A DNA stretch of 64,000 nucleotides from the NCBI GenBank assembly GCA_028280225.1, contig JANQMF010000102.1:1-64000 (forward strand), in the 5' to 3' direction. The stretch's first letter is position 1; each line of letters starts with the position of its first letter. Made by a program: the position numbers and the translations under genes. The notes under the pieces were generated by a model. That model had not been told where the DNA came from, made no database searches, and saw only the letters and a program-made list of their open reading frames with translations. The stretch is from Pseudomonadales bacterium. GTDB lineage: Bacteria; Pseudomonadota; Gammaproteobacteria; Pseudomonadales; Azotimanducaceae. Positions 1 to 8,323 of the stretch are shown in pieces.

Positions 1-1689
1 CACCTGCCTCTGGAAGATTGTGTCATTGACGGCGAACTGGTGGTCAACAACGCCATGGGCAGGCCGGATTTCAGCCTGTTGCAACAGCGTGCCCGGTCTA
101 TGTCCACCCACCAGGTGGCCGTCAGCGCCGTTACCCAACCCGCCAGCTACTATTGTTTTGATCTACTGGGGCTGGCCGGCATCGACCTGCGGCACCTGCC
201 CCTGCTTGAACGCAAAAAACTGCTGAAAAAAATAATTCCCCCCCATAGCGCATTCATCTATTCGGAACACGTGCTGAACAGAGGCTTGCAGGTGATGGAC
301 ACCGCAACCCAATTGGGTATTGAAGGTGTGGTCGGAAAAAAAATGGACACCACCTACACACCCGGACGGTCCAAATATTGGATAAAGGTGCGAAAACAGC
401 GCACCGACGACTTTGTGGTTGCCGGTTGGTCACCCGGCCGTAACAATCCCCGGGATATCGGTGCCTTAATCCTTGCGGAATACCGGGGCAACAACCTCAC
501 CTATGTGGGCCACGCCGGAGCGGGACTGAGCAACACCCTGCGTCAAAGCCTGCAACCGGTTTTCAAACGCCTGGCCCGCAAGACCTCACCGTTGCAGGAT
601 ATTCCGGACACCCCGCGAACCCTGTACTGGCTGACGCCGAAACTGGTGGTTGAGGTGGGTTACGCGGAATACACCCGGCATGGCCACCTGCGTCAACCCG
701 CCGTCCGGCGCCTGCGGGATGATAAAAGCGCCACGGAATGTATCGGTGCCGCAGATACCCCAACACCGGCACCGTCCGCCCTGCCCGCGCCCGCAGTGGT
801 CACCACAAACCCGGACAAAGTATTTTTCCCCAAGCCCGGGTTTACCAAACAACAGGTGGTCACCTATTACCGGCAGGTGGCCCCGGCCATGCTCCCCTAT
901 CTGGAAGACCGGCCCATTGTCCTGACCCGCTTTCCCGACGGTGTAGACGGTAAGTCGTTTTATCAACGGGATGTCCCCGACTATGTTCCGGATTGGATTC
1001 GCCGGGCGGAGCTGTGGAGCGATACTGAGGAACCCAAGCCGGTGACGTACTTTATCCTGGAGAAGGCTGAAGATCTTGCCTATGTGGCCAATATGGGCAC
1101 CTTGCCCATTCATATCTGGCACAGCCGCGCCCGCAGCCTGGAGATGGCGGATTGGTGTGTTCTGGATTTAGACCCCAAATCCGCCCCGTTCAGCGATGTG
1201 GTGGTTCTGGCCCAGGCCATCGGCAGCCTGGCTGATGAAATCCGCCTGCCGGCCTACGTTAAGACCAGTGGCGCCTCCGGCCTGCACGTGCTGTTGCCCC
1301 TGCACCGCCAGCTCAATCACGAACAGTCCAGAACCCTGGGTGAACTGCTGGCCACAGTGGTGGTTAACCGTTACCCCAACATCGCCACCATTACCCGCCG
1401 GCTGCGCGCCCGCCAACAGAAAGTGTACGTTGACTATATGCAGAACGGGCATGGCCGTTTGATTGTGGCCCCGTATGCGGTGCGGGCGGAAGCCGCCGCC
1501 AGCGTATCCATGCCCCTGCATTGGCATGAGGTGCGCAAGGGGCTGGCCAATCACAAATATCATATCGGGAATGCCATGCGGCGGATCAACCGGGGGCCGG
1601 ACCCCTTTGCCGGTGTGCTGACGGATCAACCGGATTTAACCCGCAGCCTGGAGCGGCTGCAGCGTATTTTTGCCCGGGAAATAGACTAA
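1..1689 (+). CDS. ligD: DNA ligase D, ligase plus polymerase domains (5' end outside window)
   Basis: LigD seals double-strand breaks with Ku in bacterial non-homologous end joining. The reading frame is open from base 1, so the start lies upstream. The first visible codons carry ligase motif III (DGELV, about nt 28-42), followed by motif IV (EGVVGKK, about nt 322) and motif V (WIKVR, about nt 379), then the OB-fold part. From about nt 810 a primase-polymerase (LigD Pol) domain follows: KVFFP, a long RFPDGV segment, the metal-binding VLDLDP (nt 1159-1176) and SGASGLHVLLPL. The domain order is therefore ligase then polymerase. Any N-terminal phosphoesterase domain or the catalytic lysine motif I would be outside the window, and no ku gene is visible. 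The family call is secure. Confidence 0.95.
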   Translation, partial: HLPLEDCVIDGELVVNNAMGRPDFSLLQQRARSMSTHQVAVSAVTQPASYYCFDLLGLAGIDLRHLPLLERKKLLKKIIPPHSAFIYSEHVLNRGLQVMDTATQLGIEGVVGKKMDTTYTPGRSKYWIKVRKQRTDDFVVAGWSPGRNNPRDIGALILAEYRGNNLTYVGHAGAGLSNTLRQSLQPVFKRLARKTSPLQDIPDTPRTLYWLTPKLVVEVGYAEYTRHGHLRQPAVRRLRDDKSATECIGAADTPTPAPSALPAPAVVTTNPDKVFFPKPGFTKQQVVTYYRQVAPAMLPYLEDRPIVLTRFPDGVDGKSFYQRDVPDYVPDWIRRAELWSDTEEPKPVTYFILEKAEDLAYVANMGTLPIHIWHSRARSLEMADWCVLDLDPKSAPFSDVVVLAQAIGSLADEIRLPAYVKTSGASGLHVLLPLHRQLNHEQSRTLGELLATVVVNRYPNIATITRRLRARQQKVYVDYMQNGHGRLIVAPYAVRAEAAASVSMPLHWHEVRKGLANHKYHIGNAMRRINRGPDPFAGVLTDQPDLTRSLERLQRIFAREID

Positions 1690-1821
1690 TATCTGTCTTA
1701 AATACGCAGTATCTGAGGGTTCCTTAATCAATGACGCCAATTGGAGTGAGGAGTCTGACAGGCTTAACCGCAAGAGGGGGGATTACACTCTATAGTGAAT
1801 CTCGGAACCTGGCTTGTAGAG

Positions 1822-2301
1822 CTAATCCTCGTTGAATCCCTCCATAAAAGCAGCCATCAGCTTATAATTTTCATCAAAGTCTTCTACGCCCCTCACACTC
1901 ATTTCCGAGCAGAATGTATCCAGGAATTCTATACTGAACACACGCTCGATCGCTTTGGTAGATTCAGTGTTTGCTAGACCAGCAACACGCCGGCCGAGGA
2001 ATTGGGCAGCCACGCATTCAATGTCCCCGTCATAATGATCGATCAGTTCCGGTTGGGTCCAAACTGAATCCCGGAGAGATTGGTAGCTCTCCCAATCGGC
2101 TACGTCAACAGCGAAATCAACATCCTCGGTTACGCGTTGAATAGCGACGCCATAGTAGTGATGCATGAGCATATCGCGTGCGGCAGCACCAACGAGCAAG
2201 TACGGTATTGATAGGTTGTTGGCTTCCTCCGAAATCGCTTCGATGACGTGAATCGATGCGTCATCAAGCTTCCCCGAGATGTTGAGCAATTCGCTCGTCA
2301 T
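1822..2301 (-). CDS. Short AbiEii-like nucleotidyltransferase (putative type IV toxin)
   Basis: This 159-aa protein has a minimal nucleotidyltransferase signature: VGAAARDML near residue 37 (an hG-x-x motif with Ala in place of the usual Gly/Ser) followed by TEDVDFAV, which gives the Dx[DE] metal-binding pair. AbiEii toxins are usually close to 300 aa, so this is a half-length form keeping the N-terminal catalytic fold. The start is well supported by AAGGAGG seven bases before the ATG. The gene overlaps the 3' end of the AbiEi-like gene by 38 bp, so the two are translationally coupled. Toxin function is inferred from this pairing. It could instead be a more general nucleotidyltransferase. The region is visibly AT-richer than its flanks, which suggests acquisition by transfer. 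Confidence 0.75.
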   Translation of the reverse strand: MTSELLNISGKLDDASIHVIEAISEEANNLSIPYLLVGAAARDMLMHHYYGVAIQRVTEDVDFAVDVADWESYQSLRDSVWTQPELIDHYDGDIECVAAQFLGRRVAGLANTESTKAIERVFSIEFLDTFCSEMSVRGVEDFDENYKLMAAFMEGFNED

Positions 2302-3307
2302 ATAGCCTCCTTGCTGTCTCTAGATTTCTTGCGTCATGCGTAGCCATCAAATCGGCGTACGTCATCATGGGGTCCGTATACCCTTCATCCCCATCACCTA
2401 ACCAGGTTTTTTCGTAAACAATAACAGTTGCGATCTCTTGCGCAGTTCTGGTCCTCGTTAAGTGAGCGGTTGTGATGAGCTTGTTTAGCGCTTCTCTTGG
2501 GAGATAGACAGTCACAACTTGCGGCTTTAGATACCGGGTATAGTGTGTCGCTGCGATTTCGCCGCCCCAACAACCGCCCAGATCTCGCAGATCAGTTTCT
2601 TTCCACCAGTACATGTCAGTGGCATTAAACTTACCCAACATAACTTTGTCGCGAAGCGTTGCCGGGTAGCGTTCAACCCACTTCTGGAACAACTCGGCTC
2701 TGCGAATGAGAACTCTCTTCTTTCTGCGCTGAACCATATAGCCCTGTTCTTTTAGATCATCCATTGCCTTGCCAACCGTACCCAGGGTGACACCAGCAAT
2801 CCCGGCTATCTCTCGGTAGGGTAGCTCGACTCTCTCCGGTTGCCTTAGCAACGCGTAGGTTACTTTTAAACCCGCAGTCGTAAATGCACGAGCGACTTTT
2901 CTGGGACCAGCGATTGCATCCCCTGTCGGTCGATTGCCTTTGATCTGGATGTGAAGCCCTGGCTGTTTTATGAAGGCATTGGCTGCTGTGTCCAGAAATT
3001 GAACATTCGCATCGCGCAGCCGTTCAGCGATATTTGGGTTAACGTAATCGGCAATAAGTATGCCGTTTTCTAACTGGGCAATTTGTTCGATTAGCGCGCC
3101 AGTTGGGATATGTTGGGTCCAGCGTTTTATCTCCGCTTGATACTTCACGTTATCAATAACCAGCAAAGCGTCAATGTAGATTGTGCGTTCGCCTCTATCA
3201 ACCTGCATTTCACGCTGTAGAACATCGATATCAAGGCCAATCAGTTCTGCTGCGGCCTTTTGAGCCATGTTCAGAATTTCGGTTTCTGCTTTTGTTGTGC
3301 GCGTCAT
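2264..3307 (-). CDS. AbiEi-like antitoxin/regulator with nuclease-like N-terminal domain
   Basis: From the ATG at 3307 the product is 347 aa. Residues about 40-65 read YIDALLV...YQAEIKR, a D-x12-E-x-K spacing as in the PD-(D/E)xK fold, followed by ILIADYVNPNIAERL and VQFLDTAANAF, typical of AbiEi-like type IV antitoxins (DUF2186 group). A winged helix follows at about 125-200 (PYREIAGIAGVTLGTVGKAM, then KKRVLIRR). The frame stays open upstream to 3397, but this upstream stretch lies across the two palindromes and is unlikely to be coding. AbiEi proteins neutralise the AbiEii nucleotidyltransferase indirectly and repress their own promoter at inverted repeats, and two such repeats lie just upstream. 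Whether the D/ExK residues are functional is unknown. Confidence 0.8.
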   Translation of the reverse strand: MTRTTKAETEILNMAQKAAAELIGLDIDVLQREMQVDRGERTIYIDALLVIDNVKYQAEIKRWTQHIPTGALIEQIAQLENGILIADYVNPNIAERLRDANVQFLDTAANAFIKQPGLHIQIKGNRPTGDAIAGPRKVARAFTTAGLKVTYALLRQPERVELPYREIAGIAGVTLGTVGKAMDDLKEQGYMVQRRKKRVLIRRAELFQKWVERYPATLRDKVMLGKFNATDMYWWKETDLRDLGGCWGGEIAATHYTRYLKPQVVTVYLPREALNKLITTAHLTRTRTAQEIATVIVYEKTWLGDGDEGYTDPMMTYADLMATHDARNLETARRLYDERIAQHLGEA

Positions 3308-3324
3308 GTATGCAAATCTACTTC

Positions 3325-3341
3325 GTATTTTAATAAAATAC
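3325..3341. promoter_or_regulatory. 17-bp palindromic operator candidate, proximal copy
   Basis: GTATTTTA-A-TAAAATAC is a perfect palindrome around one central base, 18 bp before the ATG of the AbiEi-like gene. An identical core lies at 3376-3392, 51 bp apart start to start (about five helical turns). Allowing for flanks (ATTTCTTG on the other strand here, ATATCTTG there) the two sites face each other. This is inferred to be the autoregulatory operator. Confidence 0.65.
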
Positions 3342-3375
3342 AAGAAATATGATATACAGTATGATTCAATATCTT

Positions 3376-3392
3376 GTATTTTAATAAAATAC
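3376..3392. promoter_or_regulatory. 17-bp palindromic operator candidate, distal copy
   Basis: This is an exact second copy of GTATTTTA-A-TAAAATAC. The AT-rich 34 bp between the copies probably holds the promoter of the AbiEi/AbiEii pair. Dimers bound at both sites could bridge over it. Confidence 0.65.
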
Positions 3393-3505
3393 AGCAATCA
3401 ACTGCATACGCAAATAAGTTGGAGAAACGGCTTCAGTTTGCCGGAGTTTCCACAAGAAACTGTAGGCAGAAAGGCCAGGACCGCCTGATCCGGAAAAACA
3501 CGCGG

Positions 3506-4129
3506 CTAGTCGAAAAAGGTCGGCAGGTGGGGATGACGGTGGTATTCGAAGGCCATATGTATATCATCAGCAATCACGCGCCCGGTGGACAGCTCCGGCA
3601 GTTCATCCACGCCAAAAAAGCCCGCATTCATGGTTTCCAGACCGGCGCCGGGTGTACAGTCCGCTGACGCGGCACAAAGAAAATAGAACTTATAAAAATC
3701 CCGGGCATCCGCCTTAAACGCATGTCTGGCCTTGTGACGTACCGCAATCAACTGTTGCACCTCAACCTCAATGTTGGCCTCTTCGAGAATTTCTTTGGCC
3801 ACATTTTCTCCCGCTGAAATGCCCACATCCGCGTAACCACCGGGCAGGGTCCACAGTTGGTCCGAGCGTTCCTGGACCAGCAGAATTTTATTGTCCTGAA
3901 TAACAGCGCCGCGCACATCCACCTTGGGGGTGGCGTATCCCTGACTGTAATCCGGTACCAGATCGGTAATGCGCTCCACCGGCACCGTGGCCAGATCACT
4001 GAGCATCTGATGTGCTATGGCGCCAATTTCCGCGTAGCGTTCTTTGTCGTATTGACGCGCACCAAAGTGTAAGCCGGTGGAGGCTATCGCCTGAAGTTTT
4101 TTGGCATACCCTAACCAGCGGTCTTCCAT
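3506..4129 (-). CDS. NUDIX hydrolase with N-terminal helical domain
   Basis: The 207-aa protein has a helical N-terminal part (residues about 1-65, beginning WLGYAKKLQAIASTGL and RYAEIGAIAHQML) typical of the NUDIX subgroup with an added N-terminal domain, then a NUDIX fold (LLVQERSD, LWTLPGGYADVG). The NUDIX box at about 99-120 keeps the metal-ligand core KEILEE (112-117), but the upstream Glu is Ile, the Arg is Lys and the late Gly is Asn. A hydrophobic residue at the first Glu position is common in this subgroup, so I expect an active nucleotide-diphosphate hydrolase; the substrate cannot be told. It stands alone, with about 110 bp between it and the AbiE operators. Confidence 0.88.
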   Translation of the reverse strand: MEDRWLGYAKKLQAIASTGLHFGARQYDKERYAEIGAIAHQMLSDLATVPVERITDLVPDYSQGYATPKVDVRGAVIQDNKILLVQERSDQLWTLPGGYADVGISAGENVAKEILEEANIEVEVQQLIAVRHKARHAFKADARDFYKFYFLCAASADCTPGAGLETMNAGFFGVDELPELSTGRVIADDIHMAFEYHRHPHLPTFFD

Positions 4130-4181
4130 ACAACCATTTCCTTAGCTTCGCGTTTACGAAGACTTGGTGCAACGCAAAGTT

Positions 4182-4769
4182 CTAGCCGTCCGCGGACTTG
4201 GCTTTCTTTTGGTCCCGGGCTGCCTTTTTGGCATCTGAGCGGGCCGCCTTAAGGGCATCCTTCAGCGCCAGCAACGACTCATTGCTGATACTCTGGAAGC
4301 TGGGAATAAAACAGGGTGGGCCGGGTTCGATCTCCCGCAGAAATCCATAAGATCCCCGCAATGTATCCATTACACACAGGCGGTTGGAGCGGGTTTCGTA
4401 CAGGACCGGATTACCTTTGCGTAACCCCGGACAACGATGCTGGAACTGCACCAGATAATATTCGTTTCTACCCGTGCGAAAAACCACATGTTTGGCATCC
4501 AGTACGTCCACGCTGCGAATCTTATGGGAGTTAAGGCAGCGAGGGGAATCCACATAGTCACTGGCCTGAGGGTCGCGGCTGAGCAACTCTTCCACGCTTA
4601 ACTCAGCTTCGTCGTCCTGAGCATTTTCCGCCGCATAGGCGGGCATCACCATGCCCACCAGCAGTAGAAGCACCCACAGGGCCAGCCCGGGCACTCTGCG
4701 CCTTGGTGAATGACACCCTACAAACCGGCTTTGTTTATCCCACACCTTTAATCCACATCTAATCCACAT
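4182..4769 (-). CDS. DUF6491 family exported protein
   Basis: The product is 195 aa with a basic N-terminus and a hydrophobic stretch (LALWVLLLLVGMVM) ending at AYA, about residue 46, so it is probably exported. The mature part has the DUF6491 pattern: a CLN segment, VDVLDAKHVVFRT, YYLVQF, a CPGL motif and a later PPCFIP. The four cysteines could form disulfides in the periplasm. The C-terminus is Lys- and Ala-rich (DAKKAARDQKKAKSADG). The function is not known. The ATG at 4769 gives an unusually long n-region; a GTG eight codons further in is an alternative. Confidence 0.75.
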   Translation of the reverse strand: MWIRCGLKVWDKQSRFVGCHSPRRRVPGLALWVLLLLVGMVMPAYAAENAQDDEAELSVEELLSRDPQASDYVDSPRCLNSHKIRSVDVLDAKHVVFRTGRNEYYLVQFQHRCPGLRKGNPVLYETRSNRLCVMDTLRGSYGFLREIEPGPPCFIPSFQSISNESLLALKDALKAARSDAKKAARDQKKAKSADG

Positions 4770-4849
4770 CCCAGTCTTTGCTGTGTTGAGCAGACCCTTT
4801 GCTATCCTACCCCAGGTTAGATACAGGCGTCTGCTTTTTCAGCAGACTC

Positions 4850-5767
4850 CTAATGTGGGCTAAAGTTCAACGCTGTTAACGTCTGCAGGGCCGTTTCGCA
4901 ATCATCAACAATTTTATCGGTTAACAAATCGTCCGCCCGGGTTTTGCCACGGTTTACCGCCACAATGGGTATACCCCGTTCGTGGGCACGACGGACAAAA
5001 CGAAAACTGGAATAAACCATCAACGAACTGCCAACCACCAACAGCGCGTCCGCCTGGGAAACCCAGGCATAAGCCTGGGCAACCACGGTCTTGGGTACAC
5101 TGTCGCCAAAAAACACCACGTCGGGTTTTAGAATACCGCCGCAGTCTGCACAGTTGGGCACCTTGAAGCGGCTGAAATCCAGCCGCGCCAGATCCGCGTC
5201 GCCATCGGGCGCCGGGGTGAATGCGCCGGACAGATTGTCCGGATTGTGCAGATCCAGGAAGTCCTGAACCGAAGCCCGGGCCAAGGTGCGCTGACACCGG
5301 GTACAAATAACCCGATCCAGGCGGCCGTGTAAGTCAATCACCCGCTGTTGGCCGGCTTTTTGATGCAATCGGTCCACATTCTGGGTAATGACCCCCACCA
5401 GCCTGCCGCTGTTTTCCCATTGCACCAGCGCCTGGTGGGCCTTGTTGGGAGCCGCCCGCATAAATTCCGGATAACCCACCTGGCTGCGCGCCCAATATCT
5501 TTGCCGCCAATGGTGGGTGCGCATAAATTCCTGGTGCTGTACAGGCTGAACTCTTTTCCATTCACCCTGTTCGTCCCGGTAGTCTGCAATACCGGACGGC
5601 GTGCTGCAGCCAGCCCCGGTAATAACCAACAGCCGCCGGCTGTCCTTCAGGACCCGGGACACCCTGGCATAGGCTGATGGACTAACCCTCACCCGGCACA
5701 AACTTTGACCGCGGGCATACGACTTTGCTGATAGAGCATAAAGCGTTCCGGCAAAAATGCCGGGCAA
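4850..5767 (-). CDS. NAD-dependent protein deacylase, Sir2 family
   Basis: Sirtuins remove acyl groups from protein lysines while consuming NAD+. The 305-aa product shows [10 protein letters not shown] (51-60), [19 protein letters not shown] (128-139), the catalytic His in DLHGRLD (H147), zinc cysteines C155/C158 and C206/C209, VVFFGDSVP and [12 protein letters not shown]. The GIADYR and NVDRLH spelling and the length suggest a class II (SIRT4-like) enzyme. The annotated ATG leaves about 27 residues before the core begins; a GTG at 5686 is an alternative start. It is divergent from the glutathione transferase gene, with 71 bp between starts. Confidence 0.93.
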   Translation of the reverse strand: MPGIFAGTLYALSAKSYARGQSLCRVRVSPSAYARVSRVLKDSRRLLVITGAGCSTPSGIADYRDEQGEWKRVQPVQHQEFMRTHHWRQRYWARSQVGYPEFMRAAPNKAHQALVQWENSGRLVGVITQNVDRLHQKAGQQRVIDLHGRLDRVICTRCQRTLARASVQDFLDLHNPDNLSGAFTPAPDGDADLARLDFSRFKVPNCADCGGILKPDVVFFGDSVPKTVVAQAYAWVSQADALLVVGSSLMVYSSFRFVRRAHERGIPIVAVNRGKTRADDLLTDKIVDDCETALQTLTALNFSPH

Positions 5768-5838
5768 AACCAGGGCAGATTACCCAAATTTTTAGTAGCA
5801 TGAAAGAACTATACGATTCGTAAGCATAAGGCGCCAAA

Positions 5839-6459
5839 ATGATTCAACTCTACGGTCTGAAAATGAGCAACTACTATAGCCTAACCAAGGCACTGCTGAT
5901 CGAGAAGGACCTGGCTTTTGAGGAAGTTAAAGCTCCACCCACCCAGGAAGAAGACAATCTGGTGCGCAGCCCCATGGGCAAGATGCCCTCCATTGGGGTG
6001 GATGGGCAATATATGTCCGAATCCCTGGCCATCGCCGCCTACCTGGATCGGCTGCAGCCCACTCCGGCTTTGCTGCCCGCTGACCCTTTTGCCGCCGGCA
6101 AGGTAATAGAACTGGTATGCCATCTGAAACTGAACGTAGAACTGGTAGCCCGACGCTGTTTGCCCGAGGCTTTTTTTGGCCAGACGGTGAGCGAAGAAAC
6201 TAAGGCATCCACCCACAAGGATCTGGCCAAAGGCATGCAAGCGGTCCGGCGTTTGATGGTGTGTGGTCCCTACGCGGTCGGCGATACCCTGACCCTGGCC
6301 GACTTTTACACGTTTTATACCTTTGGCCTGGCCAGCGGAATCACCCAGGCCATCTACGGCGAAAATCTGCTGGACGGTCACGACAACATAGCACAATTGC
6401 TGACTAAGCTGGCGCAACATCCCAGCATCGCCAGGGTAGAAGCGGAAAAGGCAGGTTAG
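5839..6459 (+). CDS. Glutathione S-transferase family protein
   Basis: The 206-aa protein has an N-terminal thioredoxin-like domain (MIQLYGLKMSNYYSLTKALL, KMPSIGVDG with the cis-proline, then SESLAIAAYLDRL) and a helical C-terminal domain containing YAVGDTLTLADFYTF, the conserved GST N-capping region. This makes it a cytosolic GST using glutathione for conjugation or peroxide reduction; the class and substrate cannot be assigned. It is followed after 6 bp by the convergent symporter gene, so it is probably monocistronic. An AAGGCG stretch precedes the ATG. Confidence 0.9.
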   Translation: MIQLYGLKMSNYYSLTKALLIEKDLAFEEVKAPPTQEEDNLVRSPMGKMPSIGVDGQYMSESLAIAAYLDRLQPTPALLPADPFAAGKVIELVCHLKLNVELVARRCLPEAFFGQTVSEETKASTHKDLAKGMQAVRRLMVCGPYAVGDTLTLADFYTFYTFGLASGITQAIYGENLLDGHDNIAQLLTKLAQHPSIARVEAEKAG

Positions 6460-6465
6460 CAACCC

Positions 6466-7977
6466 TCACCGTTGCGCTTTAACGTCCGCCGGCACCGCAA
6501 CAGGGTCAGCGTCCGCCGGGTCACCAGACCCCGTGGCGGGGGCTGATGCGCTCCAGGACAGAACCACATAGGTGAGCGTGGAGGCCAACAGCCCCGGAAA
6601 GACCTCATGCACGGTATCCCGCCAACCCAGGCTAATCCAAACGATCAGCGTGGTGACCCCAACCGCCATACTGGCCAGAACCGCCCGGCTGGTGCCGCGC
6701 CGCCAGTGCAGGCCCAGGACTACCGCCGGGAAAAAGCATACGGCGTAAAGGCTGCCGGAAAATATGGTGATTTCGACAATATCTCCCGGCGGGTTGAGCG
6801 CCAGAATAGCCGCCACCACGGCAAAGCCAACCACCGCCGCCCGGGTCCGGCTCACCTGCCCCGCCGGTGACTGACGCGATGTATAAGGGGCAATGAGGTT
6901 TTTAAACAGTGTGGATGCCGCCACCAGCAGGACGCTGTCCATGGAAGACATGGCGGCTGCCAGAATGGCCACAATCAAAAAGTCTGCCGCCCACAGAGGA
7001 AAGACGTTAGTATCCGCCAACATGGTGGGCACAATCAGATCCGTATCCACCACCTCAGCCATGATCAGGTGAGCATAAATCCCCACGGGGAACAGGCAAC
7101 CCTGGATCACTAACAAACCGAGCACCGCCACCCAAATCCCCCGGCGCAGGGCACGTTCATCCTTAAGGGCAAAAAATCGCGAAAGCTGGCGGGGGTCCAC
7201 CAGGAGCTTCAGCGACCCGGACAAGGAGATGCCCAGCAGAACCACGAAGGGTAACCCCCCATTCCAGTCAAAGAGGAATTCCTTGTCGGGTAGGTCACTC
7301 AGTTGTGTAATGGCACCCACACCCCCCGCCGCGGTAGTGACAAAGTAAAAAATGGTCAGCGAACCAGCCACCATCAGCAAACCTTGGATGACATCGGTAC
7401 GCACCACCGATACAAACCCGCCAATGGAGGTATAAAGGACCACAATCAGCAGGGTGACACCGACGGCGAGCTCATACGAAATGCCAAGAAACTGCTGAAA
7501 CAAATGCCCCGCACCCTTAAAAATGGCTATGAGATAAAGAATGCTGGCAAATACAACCACTATGGCCGCCACCCCTCGCAACAGCGGGCCCTGACCCTGA
7601 GTTGGGTCGGGTTGGGCAAAGCGCCCCACCAAAAAGTCCGGAATGGTCAGGGCATCCCACTGTTGGGCAAACCGCCGCATGCCGGGGCCCACCCACCGCC
7701 AGGACAACCAGGTAAATACCACCAGGCTTGCACCCATGAACAACCAGGGCAGACCATAAGCATAACCCTTACCCGCGTGCCCAATATAACTGTTGGTGCT
7801 GGCAAAGGTGGCAAAAAAGGAAATACCTATGGCCACCCCGCCCAGGTTGCGCCCACCCACATAGTAGCCGGCAAGATCTTCACTGGCCTTGCCGCCCACA
7901 TAGGCGTTGTACAAAAGCACCCCGGTATAGAGGCAGAGCAAGCTCACCGCCAGCCAATGCTGCGCTATCCAACCCAT
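6466..7977 (-). CDS. Sodium:solute symporter family (SSF) transporter
   Basis: The 503-aa integral inner-membrane protein has about 12-13 hydrophobic segments. Visible family features are VGGRNLGGVAIGISFFATFAS near residue 40 (unwound first core helix), IVVLYTSIGGFVSVVRTDVIQ near 180, the SSF signature region, and AAAMSSMDSVLLVAAS near 340, which holds the Ser/Asp cluster typical of the Na+ site. SSF members couple Na+ entry to uptake of sugars, amino acids, carboxylates or nucleosides, and the substrate is not evident here. The C-terminal 25 residues are Asp/Pro/Ala-rich and probably cytoplasmic. It converges on the GST gene. Confidence 0.92.
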   Translation of the reverse strand: MGWIAQHWLAVSLLCLYTGVLLYNAYVGGKASEDLAGYYVGGRNLGGVAIGISFFATFASTNSYIGHAGKGYAYGLPWLFMGASLVVFTWLSWRWVGPGMRRFAQQWDALTIPDFLVGRFAQPDPTQGQGPLLRGVAAIVVVFASILYLIAIFKGAGHLFQQFLGISYELAVGVTLLIVVLYTSIGGFVSVVRTDVIQGLLMVAGSLTIFYFVTTAAGGVGAITQLSDLPDKEFLFDWNGGLPFVVLLGISLSGSLKLLVDPRQLSRFFALKDERALRRGIWVAVLGLLVIQGCLFPVGIYAHLIMAEVVDTDLIVPTMLADTNVFPLWAADFLIVAILAAAMSSMDSVLLVAASTLFKNLIAPYTSRQSPAGQVSRTRAAVVGFAVVAAILALNPPGDIVEITIFSGSLYAVCFFPAVVLGLHWRRGTSRAVLASMAVGVTTLIVWISLGWRDTVHEVFPGLLASTLTYVVLSWSASAPATGSGDPADADPVAVPADVKAQR

Positions 7978-8128
7978 ACTTGTTGTTTACTCTTTATTTA
8001 CTCATTATTTTCGTTGTTTTGCCGCTTTACCCTTGGCCCGAATGATCAGGCCTGATGTGTTTCAACCCTAGACTTTTTTTGCCTTTCCTGGGTATCCTCG
8101 GGGCTCATGAGACCCATAGTATAAAGTT

Positions 8129-8323
8129 ATGCGTTATCTTGTTCAGTTCGTTATTCCGGGGCTGATTTTTCTGGGTGCCATCTATGCGGTAACCCGTCAC
8201 AAGAGTCACGCCCACTCCAGCCAGGACGACGGTGCCGGGGTTTTTCTGACCATTCTTGTCATCGGTTCGGTGGTTGCCGTCGCCACCCTATTTGTCTTGA
8301 ATGTCAACTGGGGAGACTTATGA
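8129..8323 (+). CDS. Small two-helix membrane protein
   Basis: The 64-aa protein has two predicted membrane helices (residues about 3-20, LVQFVIPGLIFLGAIYAV, and about 40-58, VFLTILVIGSVVAVATLFVL) joined by a short His/Ser/Asp-rich loop. Its stop overlaps the start of the dioxygenase gene in an ATGA arrangement, so the two are translationally coupled. I do not recognise the family. A small membrane partner for the oxygenase or the divergent symporter is only a possibility. Confidence 0.7.
   Translation: MRYLVQFVIPGLIFLGAIYAVTRHKSHAHSSQDDGAGVFLTILVIGSVVAVATLFVLNVNWGDL

Noticed and set aside
586-1122. 178-aa minus-strand ORF
   Set aside because: It is antisense to the LigD polymerase domain and shows no family motif.
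1822-3420. Genomic island with integrase and attachment sites
   Set aside because: The region is AT-richer, but I find no integrase, tRNA or direct repeat boundaries, so only possible transfer is stated.
5881-6462. 193-aa minus-strand ORF
   Set aside because: It is antisense to the clearly coding glutathione transferase gene and has no recognisable domain.
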